Source of the DNA: Ricinus communis
Lineage: Eukaryota > Streptophyta > Magnoliopsida > Malpighiales > Euphorbiaceae
NCBI RefSeq assembly: GCF_019578655.1
Contig: NC_063256.1
Span: forward strand, 31,978,342 to 32,042,341
DNA length: 64,000 bases
Reading direction: 5' to 3'
The notes below the pieces were generated by a model. That model was not told where the DNA came from, did no database searches, and saw only the letters and a program-made list of their open reading frames with translations. Below, one piece after another: positions 43,660 through 55,869 of this stretch. The position numbers and the translations under genes were made by a program. Positions within the stretch are counted from its first letter, which is position 1. The number at the start of each line of letters is the position of its first letter.

Positions 43660-45721
43660 AAAAAAAAACACTCTTTTTCTCCTCCCTCTCTCTTTTCCTT
43701 CCTCCCTCTCCTTCCCTCTCCTCCTCCTTTTTCCTTCCTTCTCCTCCCAGCTCACTGCTTCGCTCCCGCCACCGCGACCGCTAGTTGACGCAGCCTGCCC
43801 TCCCCGCCTCCTTCCCGCCGCCTGCAGCAGCCTTCCCTTTTCCTTTCCTCCTTTCCGTCGTTGTCAAGATCAAGGGGCCGCCTTCGCTCTCTTGCCGGCT
43901 TGTTTTCGGCGATCTGACATCGGGAACGAGTTCCTCACTCCCGAAAACCCAGGAAGCAACCCTCCTCCATCGGAAAATCCTTGCCGGCCTTGGGAAGTGT
44001 CGCGTGAGCGGCCGACTTTCCGGCCCCGATCCGCCACCTTCCGGCCACTTTCCGGCCAAAACTCTTGTACTCCTGACTCCCAACTTGAGCTCGCGTAGGC
44101 GCTCGATTTGAATTCGACACCTGGCGGGGACCGGACCCCGGTGTTTTCCTGAGGCTGAAATATTTTAATTTTTAACTCGGTATAATTTTATTTAGACTCG
44201 AAAATTTTGTTATAATATTAGAAAGTTAGTGTGGCTATTAATTGCTTGTGATGGGTAGTTTAAAAATAAAACAAATTAAATTGTTTGGATTGTGGTGTTT
44301 TGGAGTCGGAAAATATTAGTGCGCTCTTGTGGCCCCGTTATTAAATTCCAGCATGTCCGATATGTTTTGGCGGTCCTGACCCGTTTTACGGGGGGTAAAT
44401 ATCCAGTAATTTAGGGAGGTTCTCACAAATTTTCAGTAATCCTCGAGTCCAATTTAAATTCTAGGCAGTCGACCTTAGGGTCTAAGTTTAGGAAAAATTT
44501 TCGAATGTCTAGCAATTGTATGTCTTTTGTTATTAGATAATTCAGCCTTCCCGCCAGCTCCACCCGAGGCGTAGGAGCGGACTGCGGAACGCGTTAGATC
44601 TGTGAGTTAAAGTCATTTAATCATTGCACTATTGCTAAGTCTGATCTTAATATGCTATTTTGGAAGTTTATGTTAACATGGTTATTAATATCTCAACGTA
44701 AATAATTTTACTGGATTATTAATTATTGAAGATAATATGAGTATTATTACAGTAATGTTATAATAATTCCAAATATTATCAGTTTTCCACCTGAGTTGCC
44801 TGATGTTTTACTCTTAATTGTTAATCATTAATTTGATATGGTTGAACGATTTCATTATACAATGATATTATTAAATGGATGATTGTGTCTTGGGAAATGT
44901 GGCTTTCGTAGAACATGCCACCTGGTGGGTTGCATCAGGACCGCGTGCGCACCGGTAATGATCATGGATATAAGATTATTATGGATTTGTCTGCCCTGAT
45001 CGAGCATTGCTCTCGGGCTGAGTTCGATTGATGCCGGAGTTAAGGTCCCCGATCGAGCAATGCTCTCGGGCGCCGGCTTATTTGGAATTCAAGTGTTCAG
45101 TCGGAGGTAAGGACCTGATCGAGCTTGCTCTCCGGGGCCACTGTTGGATTAAGAGAGCCGAAAGGCTACTAGAATTTGGGGTTTAGGGTTCTCTTGAGCC
45201 ACTCCTCCAGAAAAGAAAAGAAACAAAGATATTTTTATTTATTTATTTATTTATTTATTTCATTATGGTATGATGACATCATGATTTCTGTTTATGTTCA
45301 GGGTTTGATTTATGGATTCGAATAATTAATATTTCCTGTGAAGACTGCAATAGTCTCTAGATTATTTGATTTTATCTCACTCCCAGTTGTAATTTTTTTC
45401 AGGTGATAGTTAAAGACCTTCGCCATCGCACATTCGACAGTCCGACTTCTTCTTCTTCGGACTTTTGTAATTATCTTGTACTTCTATACTTGTCATTTTT
45501 ACTCTAGAGTATCCGCAGTAGGAAATTTTAAAATTTATATAACTATTCTGACTCCTGTTGGTAGTATGATGATTTATTATGCAAGACAATTATGACTACT
45601 TTATATTTGATTAATTGTATATATGGATTTGCGGGTTGGTAAGGCTTACTACGGGTTTCGGTGGCTTTAAGCCTACCCATTCCCTAATGCCGGTCACGGG
45701 CCCCCAAAGTGGGTCGTGACA
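43588..45721 (+). repeat. Left LTR of the chromovirus (2134 bp)
   Basis: Starts TGTAACACCC and ends GGGTCGTGACA. It contains an (AT)n run at 43621-43657, a CT-rich block and a GC-rich block with antisense open frames (43781-44120) that are not genes. The last 500 bp are nearly identical to the right LTR; the GC-rich part and the GATCGAGCATTGCTCTC repeats (about 44990-45140) differ by small indels. Confidence 0.92.
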
Positions 45722-45725
45722 AAGT

Positions 45726-45745
45726 TGGTATCAGAGCTTAGGTTT
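45726..45745 (+). promoter_or_regulatory. Primer-binding site (tRNA-Met) of the chromovirus
   Basis: TGGTATCAGAGCTTAGG lies four bases after the left LTR. Confidence 0.9.
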
Positions 45746-45899
45746 AGTTTTTCCTTCGACCTAGGTTAGCTTTCTAAACTACTGCGGAAACTAGGAAAAA
45801 TTGAGTCTGTCCTTGCATGTTTCGTTGATTCTAGTATCTGCGCTATCGTAGAGAGAGTCTGTTGGGTTAATAACTTGTTGTTCATTTTCGAGCTCTTGC

Positions 45900-47229
45900 A
45901 GATCGGCCCGGAAGGCGAAGATGAGTTTTCTACTCGAGCTCCTCCGGACCCGACCCCATAGTACCGGAAGGCGAGGTAGGCCTCGGCGGTACCCCAACCG
46001 GATCGGGGGCGAGGCTCGGGAGGTACATGGTGCTTTGGTGAAATTCAGTGGAGGCTTTTGTGTCCGATGACCGGGATGCAGAGGGCCTTAGAGCGTTGCT
46101 AGCCTTTCAGCAGTCGCCAGTGGTGAAGCCGTGCTAGTGGGTCCGACGTAAATCCGAACGATGTCCCTATGTCCGAGTATACCAAGTTAAGACTGTGGAG
46201 TTTGATGGGACGGTGGAGACCCTCTGGACTTTTTGGATGAGGTTGAAAGAGGGCGTCCGATTTGTATTCCGACAGGAGGACCATCGAGATGGCCAGGTTT
46301 TCCTTGAAGGGAATAGCATCCCAGTGGTTTAGAGATTATATCCGCCCCTTTCTGGATGGGTTGTCATGGAGGCAATTCAGAGATAGATTCGAAGAGTACT
46401 TCATCCCTTTCAGTGTAAGGCAGGAGTATAGGGAGAGGTTTGAAAGGTTAGTTAAGGGAGAATCATCTGTGGCTGAATACACCAGGCAATTTGTTCAGCT
46501 GAGTAGGTATGCACCTTATGCTGTGGGGATTGAGGAGCAGAAGAACAGCAAATACATTTCAGGGCTCGGCCCAGAGTTTGTTTCCTTGGTTCAATCTAGG
46601 AGGAGCAGCTTCCTAGAAGTTACTGACATGGCGAGGCAGATGGAGATGACGCTACGAGGGTTTAGTCAAGGGACTGACGATTGTAGGAAGAAGAAAACCA
46701 GGGTTGAGGGTCAGTCTAGTGCGCAGCCTGTCGTGCCGTACTATGGTAGTGGAAGTTACTCTGGCGGTACCAACCAGCAGACCAGACAGAGAAGTCACCA
46801 TGTCCAAAGAAAGGGTAGGCATAATCGGAGGAGTAATCGAGTATTTCGACATGGTCAGGGCTTGATGGTAGTGGGGAAGACTAGTTCGGGGCCGACACTT
46901 GTCGGATGTGTGGCAGGTCACATCAGGAACCGTGCCTAACATCCAGTGGAGCCTGTTTTAGGTGTGGTGAGATGGGACATATGGCTCAAGAGTGTCCTCG
47001 CTACTTCAGTCGACCAGCTTTTCCACAAAGCTTGTCCGCTAGTGCGACCCGACCAGCTTCTCCTGCAGCCCCGGGAAATTTTCAAGATGGATCTCAGTTT
47101 GTTGGCCAGCAGGGCCGTAGTTTTGGAGGTAGAACCTCAGGAGGCCGGTCTGGGGGCAGGGTTCAAGGTCGAGCTTCAGGGTCTCAACAGTCAGGCCGGG
47201 GGCAAGCGAGAGTGTTCACCCTCACTCCT
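45900..47229 (+). pseudogene. Chromovirus gag, frameshifted
   Basis: The frame 46262-46939 has the retrotransposon gag core (FSLKGIASQWFRDYIRPFL, then EYTRQFVQLSRYAPYAV). The frame then shifts, and 46906-47229 carries the zinc knuckle CFRCGEMGHMAQEC at about 46959-47000 and a glycine- and arginine-rich tail. Upstream of 46262 the reading to a start near 45920 is also in another frame. A TAA at 47230-47232 ends the tail, at a place where these elements normally read on into protease (TPQDA to TP-stop-DA, a C-to-T change). Confidence 0.85.
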
Positions 47230-47232
47230 TAA

Positions 47233-47898
47233 GATGCGCGAGCCTCAAATGCTGTGGTGTCAGGTACTATTCTTATTTTTCATTTTGAGGCTAGAGTTTT
47301 GTTAGACCCTGGGGCTACCCATTCTTTCGTATCGCCTAGTTTTGCCTTAAGATTGGATGTCCGGCCCGTTAGGCTTCCAGTCCCGATGTCGGTCACTACG
47401 CCGTTAAGTGAGGCCTTAGAGATCGATGTCGTGTATCCGTCGTGTCCGGTGTCTGTTGAGGGTCGAGATTTGGTTGCTGACCTAACTCTTTTAGATGTGA
47501 TGGATATTGATGTGATTTTGGGAATGGATTGGTTAGCTTTGCATTTCGCCATGTTGGACTGCAGGGAGAAACAAGTGACTTTTCGAATTCTTGGAGACTC
47601 AGAGTTCTATTTTAAAGGTGAGCAGATACCTTCTCCCACGAATCTCGTGTCGGCGATTACAGCTAGGCGGATGCTTCGCCGCGGATGCCAGGGATATTTG
47701 GCTTTGGTTAGGGATACCTCTGCAAGGAAAGGTTGTGTCGAAGACGTTCCGGTGGTTTCCGAGTTTCCTGATGTGTTTCTAGAAGAACTACGGATTCTTG
47801 ATAGAGATAGAATTCTGTATCGACGTGGTGTACAACACCTATTTCTTTGCCGCCCTATCGAATGGCACCGTACGAGTTAAGAGAGCTAAAGGAGGCGA
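47233..47898 (+). pseudogene. Chromovirus aspartic protease and linker
   Basis: In the same frame as the gag tail, after the stop at 47230, the open stretch 47254-47880 has the protease site as LLDPGATHSFVSPSFA; the usual DSGA is DPGA here. IDVILGMDWLALHFAMLDC, typical of chromoviral protease, follows, then the linker with VPVVSEFPDVFLEEL, which leads to RT. The frame breaks after about 47790, shortly before RT. The protease would cut the polyprotein; the S-to-P change next to the catalytic aspartate may harm it. Confidence 0.85.
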
Positions 47899-48494
47899 TT
47901 GCAAGACCTCCTAGATAAGGGTTTCATTAGACCTAGTACGTCTCCTTGGGGTGCGCCTGTTCGCTCAGAAAGAAGAAGGATGGTACCTTGCGTCTGCAGA
48001 ATAAGGCGACGATTCAGTATCCGCTTCCTCACATCGATGACCTATTCGATCAGCTTCAGGGAGCGGTGTATTTCTCCAAGATTGATCTACGATCGGGGTA
48101 TCACCAGTTAAGGATCCATGGTGAAGATGTGCCAAAGACGGCGTTCAGGACGCGTTATGGGCATTATAAGTTTCTGGTGATGTCGTTTGGACTCACTAAT
48201 GCCCCGGCGGCTTTTATGGATTTGATGAATCGAGTGTTCAAGGAATTTCTGGATCGTTTTGTCATCGTATTCATTGATGATATCTTGGTTTATTCCAAAA
48301 GTGAAGAGGAGCACGCGTGGCACTTGAGGATAGTACTTCAGACTTTGAGGGAACATCAATTGTACGCTAAGTTCTCCAAGTGCGAGTTCTGGTTGGAAAG
48401 CGTTGCTTTTCTAGGGCACATAGTGTCTAAAGAGGGTATTCAAGTGGACCCTAAGAAAGTGGAGGCAGTGACTGATTGGCAGAGGCCAACTTGA
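47899..48494 (+). pseudogene. Chromovirus reverse transcriptase, frameshifted
   Basis: The start ([20 protein letters not shown], 47899 on) is in one frame; a shift near 47965 moves to 47946-48494, with [31 protein letters not shown] and the catalytic FIDD box at about 48270. It ends at TDWQRPT followed by a TGA, where a small deletion separates it from the next frame, which begins with the rest of the RT connection. It copies element RNA into DNA. Confidence 0.88.
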
Positions 48495-50608
48495 AGTGCG
48501 TAAGCTTTCAGGGTTGGCGGTACTACTGTCGATTTGTGCAAGACTTTTCGAGGATAGCAGCGCCTTTGACTAAGTTGACTCAGAAGAATGTCAGGTTTCA
48601 GTGGTCTGACGCTTGTGAGAAAAGCTTTCAGAAGTTGAAAGACTGTTTGACTTCAGCTCCGGTGTTGACCTTACCTTCTGGAACTGGTGGATTCACGGTG
48701 TATTGCGATGCTTCTAGAGTGGGTTTGGGTTGTGTTCTGATGCAAAATAGAAATGTAATAGCTTATGCGTCTAGGCAATTGAAGAAGCATGAACAAAATT
48801 ACTCGACCCACGATTTGGAGATGGCAGCAGTAATTTTTGCATTAAAGATTTGGAGGCACTATCTCTATGGAGAGACGTGCGAGATTTTTACGGATCATAA
48901 AAGCTTAAAGTATATTTTCCAACAGAAGGATTTGAACCTGAGGCAGAGAAGGTGGTTAGAGCTTCTGAAGGACTGTGATTGTAATATTCTCTACCACCCA
49001 GGTAAGGCGAATGTCGTTGCAGATGCTTTGAGCAGGAAGTCGGTAGGTAGTCTTGCTCATGTCAGTGTAGAGAAGAGACCGCTGGTTAGAGAGTTGCATG
49101 AACTGTATGATCAAGGGTTTCAGGTGGAAATATTAGAATCAGGTGTGTTGTTAGCACATTTCAGGGTTAGGTCTGTGCTTGTCGATAGAATCAGGATCGC
49201 TCAGAATCGAGACCCGCAGTTGCAGAAAATCTTGGAAGAAGTGCAGCAGGGTCGAGCTAATGATTTTGTTATGAATGGTGATGGCACCCTCATGATGGGC
49301 TCTAGGCTATGTGTTCCCGATGTGGATAATCTCAGAAAGGAGATTTTGGAAGAAGCTCATTATACAGCTTACAACGTGCATCCGGGCTCCACAAAGATGT
49401 ACCATGATTTGAAAGGAAATTATTGGTGGAGCGGGATGAAGAGGGATGTAGCAGAGTTTGTCTCCAAATGTCTGACGTGTCAGCAGGTTAAATTAGAGCA
49501 TCATAAGCCGTCTGGTTTACTGCAGCCGCTTCCTATACCAGAGTGGAAATGGGAAAGGATTACTATGGATTTTGTATCAGGTTTACCTAAGACTTCTGCT
49601 GGTTATGACTCCATTTGGGTAATTGTGGATCGATTGACTAAGTCAGCGCATTTCCTTCCGGTAAAGACTACCTACTCTGTAGCTAAGTATGCAAGAGTGT
49701 ATATGGAAAGGATTGTCAGTCTTCACGGCGTCCCGGTTTCCATAGTGTTTGACAGGGGGCCGCAATTTACTTCAAGGTTTTGGAAAAAGTTGCAAGAGGA
49801 ACTTGGTACCAGGTTGGACTTCAGTACGGCCTTCTATCCTCAGACGGACGGACAATCAGAAAGGACTATTCAGACTTTAGAGGATATGCTTCGGATGTGC
49901 GTGATAGACTTTGGTGGTCAATGGGATTGGTATCTACCGTTGGTCGAATTTGCGTATAATAACAGCTCTCATGCAAGTATCAAAATGGCACCTTTCGAGG
50001 CCTTGTATGGTCGGAAGTGTAGATCCCCCGTATGTTGGGAAGAAGTTGGTGAACGGAAGTTAGCAGGATCAGAATTGGTTCAGATCACTTCAGAAAAGAT
50101 TCTGGTTATTCGCGAGCGACTGAAGACAACTTTTAGTAGGCAGAAAAGTTATGTGGATCCAAAGCGGAAGCACGTGGAATTCAGTGTTGGGGAATATGTA
50201 TTCTTGAAGGTGTCTCATATGCGTGGTGTGTTGCGGTTCGGCAAGAAGGGCAAATTGGCACCTCGTTATGTGGGACCCTTTGAGATTATTGGCAGAATTG
50301 GAGATGTGGCATACAAACTAGACTTGCCACCGAACTTCTCGCACGTGCATCCGGTATTCCACATATCGATGTTAAGAAAGTATATTTCAGACCCTTCGCA
50401 TGTGTTACAACCACAACATGTGGAAGTTAGTGAAGATTTGACTTACGAGGAGCAGCCAGTCAGGATTGTGGATACTCAAATTCGCCAGCTGCGCTCTAAA
50501 ATTATTCCGATGGTCAAGGTTTTGTGGCGGAATCATTTGACTGAAGAGTGTACCTGGGAAACCGAGCAGGAAATGAGAAGCCTCTACCCTCATTTATTTC
50601 AATCCTAA
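48476..50608 (+). CDS. Chromovirus RNase H-integrase-chromodomain frame (710 codons, open)
   Basis: This long open frame is the 3' part of pol. It starts inside the RT connection ([19 protein letters not shown]), continues with RNase H ([15 protein letters not shown] near residue 76, then [11 protein letters not shown]), the integrase H2C2 zinc-binding region ([25 protein letters not shown]), the integrase core with DDE residues ([24 protein letters not shown]), and the [16 protein letters not shown] part. The C-terminus (residues about 650-705) is a chromodomain-like segment with [16 protein letters not shown]. The start codon is not natural: in an intact element this is part of the gag-pol polyprotein, so the piece could be made only from a frame-corrected or mutated RNA. 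Confidence 0.88.
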   Translation: MAEANLKCVSFQGWRYYCRFVQDFSRIAAPLTKLTQKNVRFQWSDACEKSFQKLKDCLTSAPVLTLPSGTGGFTVYCDASRVGLGCVLMQNRNVIAYASRQLKKHEQNYSTHDLEMAAVIFALKIWRHYLYGETCEIFTDHKSLKYIFQQKDLNLRQRRWLELLKDCDCNILYHPGKANVVADALSRKSVGSLAHVSVEKRPLVRELHELYDQGFQVEILESGVLLAHFRVRSVLVDRIRIAQNRDPQLQKILEEVQQGRANDFVMNGDGTLMMGSRLCVPDVDNLRKEILEEAHYTAYNVHPGSTKMYHDLKGNYWWSGMKRDVAEFVSKCLTCQQVKLEHHKPSGLLQPLPIPEWKWERITMDFVSGLPKTSAGYDSIWVIVDRLTKSAHFLPVKTTYSVAKYARVYMERIVSLHGVPVSIVFDRGPQFTSRFWKKLQEELGTRLDFSTAFYPQTDGQSERTIQTLEDMLRMCVIDFGGQWDWYLPLVEFAYNNSSHASIKMAPFEALYGRKCRSPVCWEEVGERKLAGSELVQITSEKILVIRERLKTTFSRQKSYVDPKRKHVEFSVGEYVFLKVSHMRGVLRFGKKGKLAPRYVGPFEIIGRIGDVAYKLDLPPNFSHVHPVFHISMLRKYISDPSHVLQPQHVEVSEDLTYEEQPVRIVDTQIRQLRSKIIPMVKVLWRNHLTEECTWETEQEMRSLYPHLFQS

Positions 50609-50648
50609 GTGGGCCATGGTTTAAAATTCGAGGTCGAATTTTTTTTCT

Positions 50649-50661
50649 AAGGGGGGTAGAA
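50649..50661 (+). promoter_or_regulatory. Polypurine tract of the chromovirus
   Basis: AAGGGGGGTAGAA directly precedes the right LTR. Confidence 0.88.
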
Positions 50662-50698
50662 TGTAACACCCTTAGTTGTAATAATAATAATTCTATAC

Positions 50699-50738
<40 letters not shown>

Positions 50739-52824
50739 TTAAAAAAAAAAAACACTCTTTTTCTCCTCCCTCTCTCTATTTTCCTTCCTCCCTCTCCTTC
50801 CCCTCTCCTCCTCCTTTTTCCTTCCTTCTCCCTCCTGCAGCTCACCGTTTCCCGTTCCCGTCACTGCGCCGCCATTCTGTAGTCCTCCCCGCTCCTTCCC
50901 GCCGCTCTGCAGCAGCTTCCCTTTTCCTTTCCTCCTTTCCGTCGGCGTTGTCAAGATCAAGGGGGCTGCCTTCGCCGTTCGCTCTCTTGCCGGCTTGTTT
51001 TTGGTGATCTGACATCGGGAACGAGTTCCTCACTCCCGAAAACCCCGGAAGCAACCCTCCTCCGTCGGAAAATCCTTGCCGGCAGCCTTGGGAAGTGTTG
51101 CGTGAGCGACTTCGGCCCCGATCCGCCAGCCTTAGGCCACTTTCCGACCAAAACTCTTGTACTTCCGGACTCCCATGAACTTGAGCTTCGGCGCCCGGAT
51201 TTGAATTCGGTTGGCGGGGCCCGGACCCCAGTGTTTTCTGGAGGCACGAAATATTTTAATTTTTAACTCGGTATAATTTTATTTAAACTCTGAAAAATTT
51301 TGTTATAATATTAGAAAGTTAGTGTGGCTATTAATTGCTTGTGATGGGTAGTTTAAAAATAAAACAAATTAAATTGTTTGGGTTGTGGTGTTTTGGAGTC
51401 GGGAAAATATTAGTGCGATTCTTGTGGCCCGGCTCATTATTAAATTCCGGCATGTCCGATATGTTTTTGGCAGTCCTGGACCCGCTTTACGGGGGGTAAA
51501 TATCCGTAATTTAGGGAGGTTCTGTCAAATTTCGGTAATCCTCGAGTCCAATTTAAATTATAGGCGGTCGACCTTAGGGTCTAAGTTTAGGAAAAATTTT
51601 CGAATGTCTATTAATTGTATGTCTTTTGTTATTAGATAATTCAGCCTTCCCGCCAGCTCCACCCGAGTCGTAGGAGCGGACTGCGGAACGCGTTAGATCT
51701 GTGAGTTAAAGTCATTTAATCATTGCACTATTGCTAAGTCTGATCTTAATATGCTATTTTGGAAGTTTATGTTAACATGGTTATTAATATCTCAACGTAA
51801 ATAATTTTACTGGATTATTAATTATTGAAGATAATATGAGTATTATTACAGTAATGTTATAATAATTCCAAATATTATCAGTTTTCTACCTGAGTTGCCT
51901 GATGTTTTACTCTTAATTGTTAATCATTAATTTGATATGGTTGAACGATTTCATTATACAATGATATTATTAAATGGATGATTGTGTCTTGGGAAATGTG
52001 GCTTTCGTAGAACATGCCACCTGGTGGGTTGCATCAGACTGCACGGTAATGATCATGGATATAAGATTATTATGGATTTGTCTGCCCTGATCGAGCATTG
52101 CTCTTTGGGCTGAGTTCAGTTGATTGCCGGAGTTAAGGTCCCTGATCGAGCAATGCTCTCTGGGCGCCGGCTTATTTGGAATTCAAGTGTTCAGGCTGGA
52201 GGTAAGGACCCTAATCGAGCTTGCTCTCTGGGCGCCAGACCTGTTGGATTAAGAGAGCTGAAAGGCTACTAGAATTTGAGGTTTAGGGTTCTACCGAGCC
52301 ACTTGTCCCGAAAAGAAAAGAAACAAAGATATTTTTATTTATTTATTTCATTATGGTATGATGACATCATGATTTATGTTTATGTTCAGGGTTTGATTTA
52401 TGGATTCGAATAATTAATATTTCCTATAAAGACTGCAATAGTCTCTAGATTATTTGATTTTATCTCACTCCCGAGACTGACAGTCTCAGTTGTAATTTTT
52501 TTCAGGTGATAGTTAAAGACCTTCGCCATCGCACATTCGACAGTCCGACTTCTTCTTCTTCGGACTTTTGTAATTATCTTGTACTTCTATACTTGTCATT
52601 TTTACTCTAGAGTATCCGCAGTAGGAAATTTTAAAATTTATATAACTATTCTGACTCCTGTTAGTAGTATGATGATTTATTATGCAAGACAATTATGACT
52701 ACTTTATATTTGATTAATTGTATATATGGATTTGCGGGTTGGTAAGGCTTACTACGGGTTTCGGTGGCCTTAAGCCTACCCATTCCCTAGTGCCGGTCAC
52801 GGGCCCCCAAAGTGGGTCGTGACA
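50662..52824 (+). repeat. Right LTR of the chromovirus (2163 bp)
   Basis: Starts TGTAACACCC and ends GGGTCGTGACA; contains (AT)n runs at 50695-50739. It matches the left LTR with small indels. A short extra CCGAGACTGACAGTCTCAG (about 52472-52490) is absent from the left copy. Open frames on its minus strand (50739-51247) are shadows of the GC-rich part. Confidence 0.92.
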
Positions 52825-52829
52825 CAAAT
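52825..52829. repeat. Target site duplication CAAAT (right)
   Basis: Exact copy of 43583-43587. Confidence 0.9.
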
Positions 52830-53555
52830 TTTACTAATTCAAGTCATACTAGGAAACCAAAATTTAAATTTAGTTGAATAAAGTTGTAGAGAATTTAGAT
52901 TAATTAAATCATATTTAATTAATAAGTAATTTCCTTTAAAATATCCTTAATTTTAATTTTATGTCTTTATAGCATATAAAGTCAAATATTAAAACATAAG
53001 GTCGAACCTATGTCTTAATTAAGATAATCAACCTAGTCATACTAGGATACTAAGACATAAGTCCTAGGATAATTAAGAGTAATGAGAACTTTTTATGTTT
53101 TATTTTCCCCACATTTACCTTATGTATCCCATAATTTTACCATATTAAGATCAGGTGTATGTGATTGCGAGGTTTAAGAAATTAGTAGCATAGCATGAAG
53201 TTCTTGTGTTCTCCAATTTTGAGTTTAAACAAAACCAAAAAAAATTCAAAATAACTTATAACAATATAGAGCATATATACATAAATAATGTCTATTACAC
53301 CATAACTAGTACATCTACACTAACTTGCAGTACATAGAGTCACCCAAATATTATTTATTACTGGTCATAATAACATGTCAAGAGGCTTGTGCTTGGGAAA
53401 ACCAGCCATAAGAAAGGGTTTTAGCGCTAAATTACGGTGAAGGGGGTTGCATAAGAATGGTAAGAAGATAGAAAAGTGATGAAAAGAAAAGCCATATGTC
53501 ACAAAGCATTGACAAAAATCTCATAGGTTTTAAGGTTTGACAGCGTCTTACATTT
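52830..53555. other. Intergenic AT-rich DNA, nothing recognised
   Basis: No open frame over 60 codons and no repeat recognised apart from a weak inverted GACATAAGTCCTAGG/CCTAGTCATACTAGG region near 53030-53070. Confidence 0.5.
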
Positions 53556-53609
53556 ACTGCCATTGCAAATATTACGGGAATTAAAGAGTTCTAGTAGCCC
53601 TGACTTACA

Positions 53610-53812
53610 CTCTTAGCAATTCCCGTAGGGCGTGAAGAAATCCCCATGGGCAGTGATGTTATACAAAAATGCCATATTTTCACGCATTAGCAGTTCTTAT
53701 AGGCCGTGAGGAATCCTCATGGATTGTGACAGTCCAAAGCATATCATATTTTCTCGCTTTATGAATTTAATATGGTTCAGGATTTTTTTATAGACCATGA
53801 TGCTTTCTTCTA
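53610..53812 (+). repeat. Diverged tandem repeat, about 70-bp unit, two to three copies
   Basis: AATTCCCGTAGGGCGTGAAG (about 53617), CAGTTCTTATAGGCCGTGAG (about 53688) and a weaker GGATTTTTTTATAGACCATGATG (about 53778) start similar units that continue with ATCCCCATGGGCAGTGA / ATCCTCATGGATTGTGA and CATATTTTC/TCGC. The copies are eroded. No family was recognised. Confidence 0.5.
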
Positions 53813-54240
53813 GGAAAACCTGACCGGGTTAACTTCCATTGCTAATTACAATATTTGAACATTCGATAACCATAAAATTCTCTTAGGGGTGAACAATCAA
53901 ACTTAACATGAATTTCATCTTAACTACTTGCGATGTTCTACATGTAGTGCGAATGTACTGCATTTGTAGTGAAATAAACAACAACTTATCCTTATATGAT
54001 CTGCAGTTCTTTTGAATTACATCCTAATAAGAAAAATATTAAACTAGTGTCAGGTAACAAATTTGTTAAGAAATTAATAATATTGTCATCACAAATGATT
54101 ACTACTTTCACTGAACTAGCGTATTGTCACATAGAGAGTAAAAGCCCAAATCATGTTTTAATTAGGTAAATGTCACCTTCTTCATCTTTTAATTGTCTTT
54201 GAATCCCTCAAATATTCTTAAAAATAAATTATGGACATAA
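53813..54240. other. Intergenic DNA, nothing recognised
   Basis: AT-rich sequence without open frames or repeats. Confidence 0.5.
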
Positions 54241-54246
54241 CCTAAT

Positions 54247-54636
54247 AAGAGCATCTCAAATGCACTCTTTATATATACTCTTTATTTTAAAGAGTCATAT
54301 CATAAAATGACATTCTAATGCACTCTTTATTCTTTAGATATAAAGTAGAGAGTCAATTTGGCTCTCTATAATAAATGTACTACAAGTTTCTATGCATTTG
54401 ATTTAATTAATATTTGCAATTCTTATTTTTCTATTAGTAAAAATTAAAAAACAAGAGAAAGAGAAATTAAAACTATTAATAATAGAAATAAATACAAGAT
54501 ATAAAATAAAATATAAAAAATTTATTGGACTTAAATAAAATATGTTATTCTTTATATATGAATATTTATTAAAATATTTTTTATTATATAAATTATGCTC
54601 TTTAAAATAAAGAATACCATTGAAAATAGTCTAACA
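54247..54636. repeat. MITE-like element with terminal inverted repeats
   Basis: The left end AGAGCATCTCAAATGCACTC and TTTATTTTAAAGAGTCAT have an inverted counterpart at the right (GCTCTTTAAAATAAAGAATACC, then TTGAAAATAGTCTAA). The inside is AT-rich and non-coding. GAGCATCTC(C)AATG starts are common in plant MITEs. A TAA duplication on both sides is possible, which would suggest the Harbinger type, but the edges are uncertain. Confidence 0.5.
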
Positions 54637-55860
54637 TAATAAAAAGAATAATTGAGCCATACATCAGTTTGTCTTAGTAAACCCATAAAATACAGTCATT
54701 TTACATTAAACATAATTACAATTGACAAAAGCATAACAAGACGTAATTTTTGTGATTTTGTTATCTCCTTCCCTTAAGCACTTATTTGGGCCCTCATTAA
54801 CATTGATTTTCAAATATCATCAATTGATGAGAATATTAGCACTGATATTTTAAGCGACAAGTATTATCAAAATTTCACCAAATCATAAGCTAAATTATAC
54901 GACACAAGAGTTTAAGCACTATATATTTTTTTTAGGAATCTTACAGCTTCAGGTTGAAGACGTTGGCGGGAGATTAACACCTCTTTCGACATGTATTATA
55001 TGTCTTTACAAGCAAATCACTAAATAATCCTTCAACACTGTATAATTAAATTACTAATTTATCCATCCATAGTTTATACACTATACAGGTAATTTCTATA
55101 AAAATCTAATACAACACAAACAATACGAGTATGCTTTCTTTTCTGCAACTTGGGACCTACATTTTTTTGTTTCTTTTAACCATTGGAATCCATTATAAAA
55201 TTTTATATGCTCGACAGACAGTAATATTTGGTTAGTTTGGTTGGTTAGTTGTTACTTATCTTTAGGAGAATGCCAGCAGTACATTGACTTTGAATTTTGA
55301 AGTAAATATGAGACAAATACATAACAGAGATTAAGAAGTTTAGCTAAATAAGATTCTTAGATTTGTTGTTAATCCGTTTTTCATATTTCTATTTACATAT
55401 ACTGTATAAAAGACCAGTTGAAGGATCAATGAAATACAAGTTCTGGAACACAAACTTTTCAAGTAACACCAATCTCATTTTTATAAAATAAAAATAAAAG
55501 CAACTGACCGAGAAATAATTTAATTAATCATTGCACAACTATTTATATATCAAGTCATTATATGTATCACATTTCTGACCATTATAAAAGCATTCAACTA
55601 AAAAAATTGCACCGATAATTTTTTGGTAAGGTAACTCGAGTTTCACAAACAGTAATCTACGTGAAAGAATAAAGTTGATCCAAAACCAAGCGTTTTAAGG
55701 ACTGGTAGATTATCACATCACCAAATGGCAAACATCGAACAACGATAAGTTATGTATAAAGATAGATGAAAGAAAGGTCATATAAATCATTAACTAAAAT
55801 CATGCCTCCAACCATGACAATCAAGGAGAGGCAACTTCCAATCATCATCGACGTATTGGA
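54637..55860. other. Intergenic DNA downstream of the IQD gene
   Basis: AT-rich, without open frames of interest. It should hold the IQD 3' untranslated region and poly(A) site within a few hundred bases left of 55870; no single signal stands out. Confidence 0.45.
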
Positions 55861-55869
55861 ATATGGGCT

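Larger units (their letters stand above)
43588..52824 (+). mobile_element. Tekay/Del-type chromovirus (Ty3/gypsy), complete but mutated
   Basis: This 9.2-kb element has LTRs of 2134 and 2163 bp, a 5-bp target duplication, tRNA-Met primer site, polypurine tract and full gag-protease-RT-RNase H-integrase-chromodomain order. The integrase ends in a chromodomain-like segment typical of the Tekay/Del group, which in chromoviruses targets integration to certain chromatin. Frame changes and at least one stop break gag, protease and RT, while the last 710 codons are open. Confidence 0.93.

Noticed and set aside
43781..44120. Proline- and arginine-rich open frames on both strands, also at 50739-51247
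   Set aside because: They lie in the GC-rich part of the chromovirus LTRs and are disrupted differently in the two copies.
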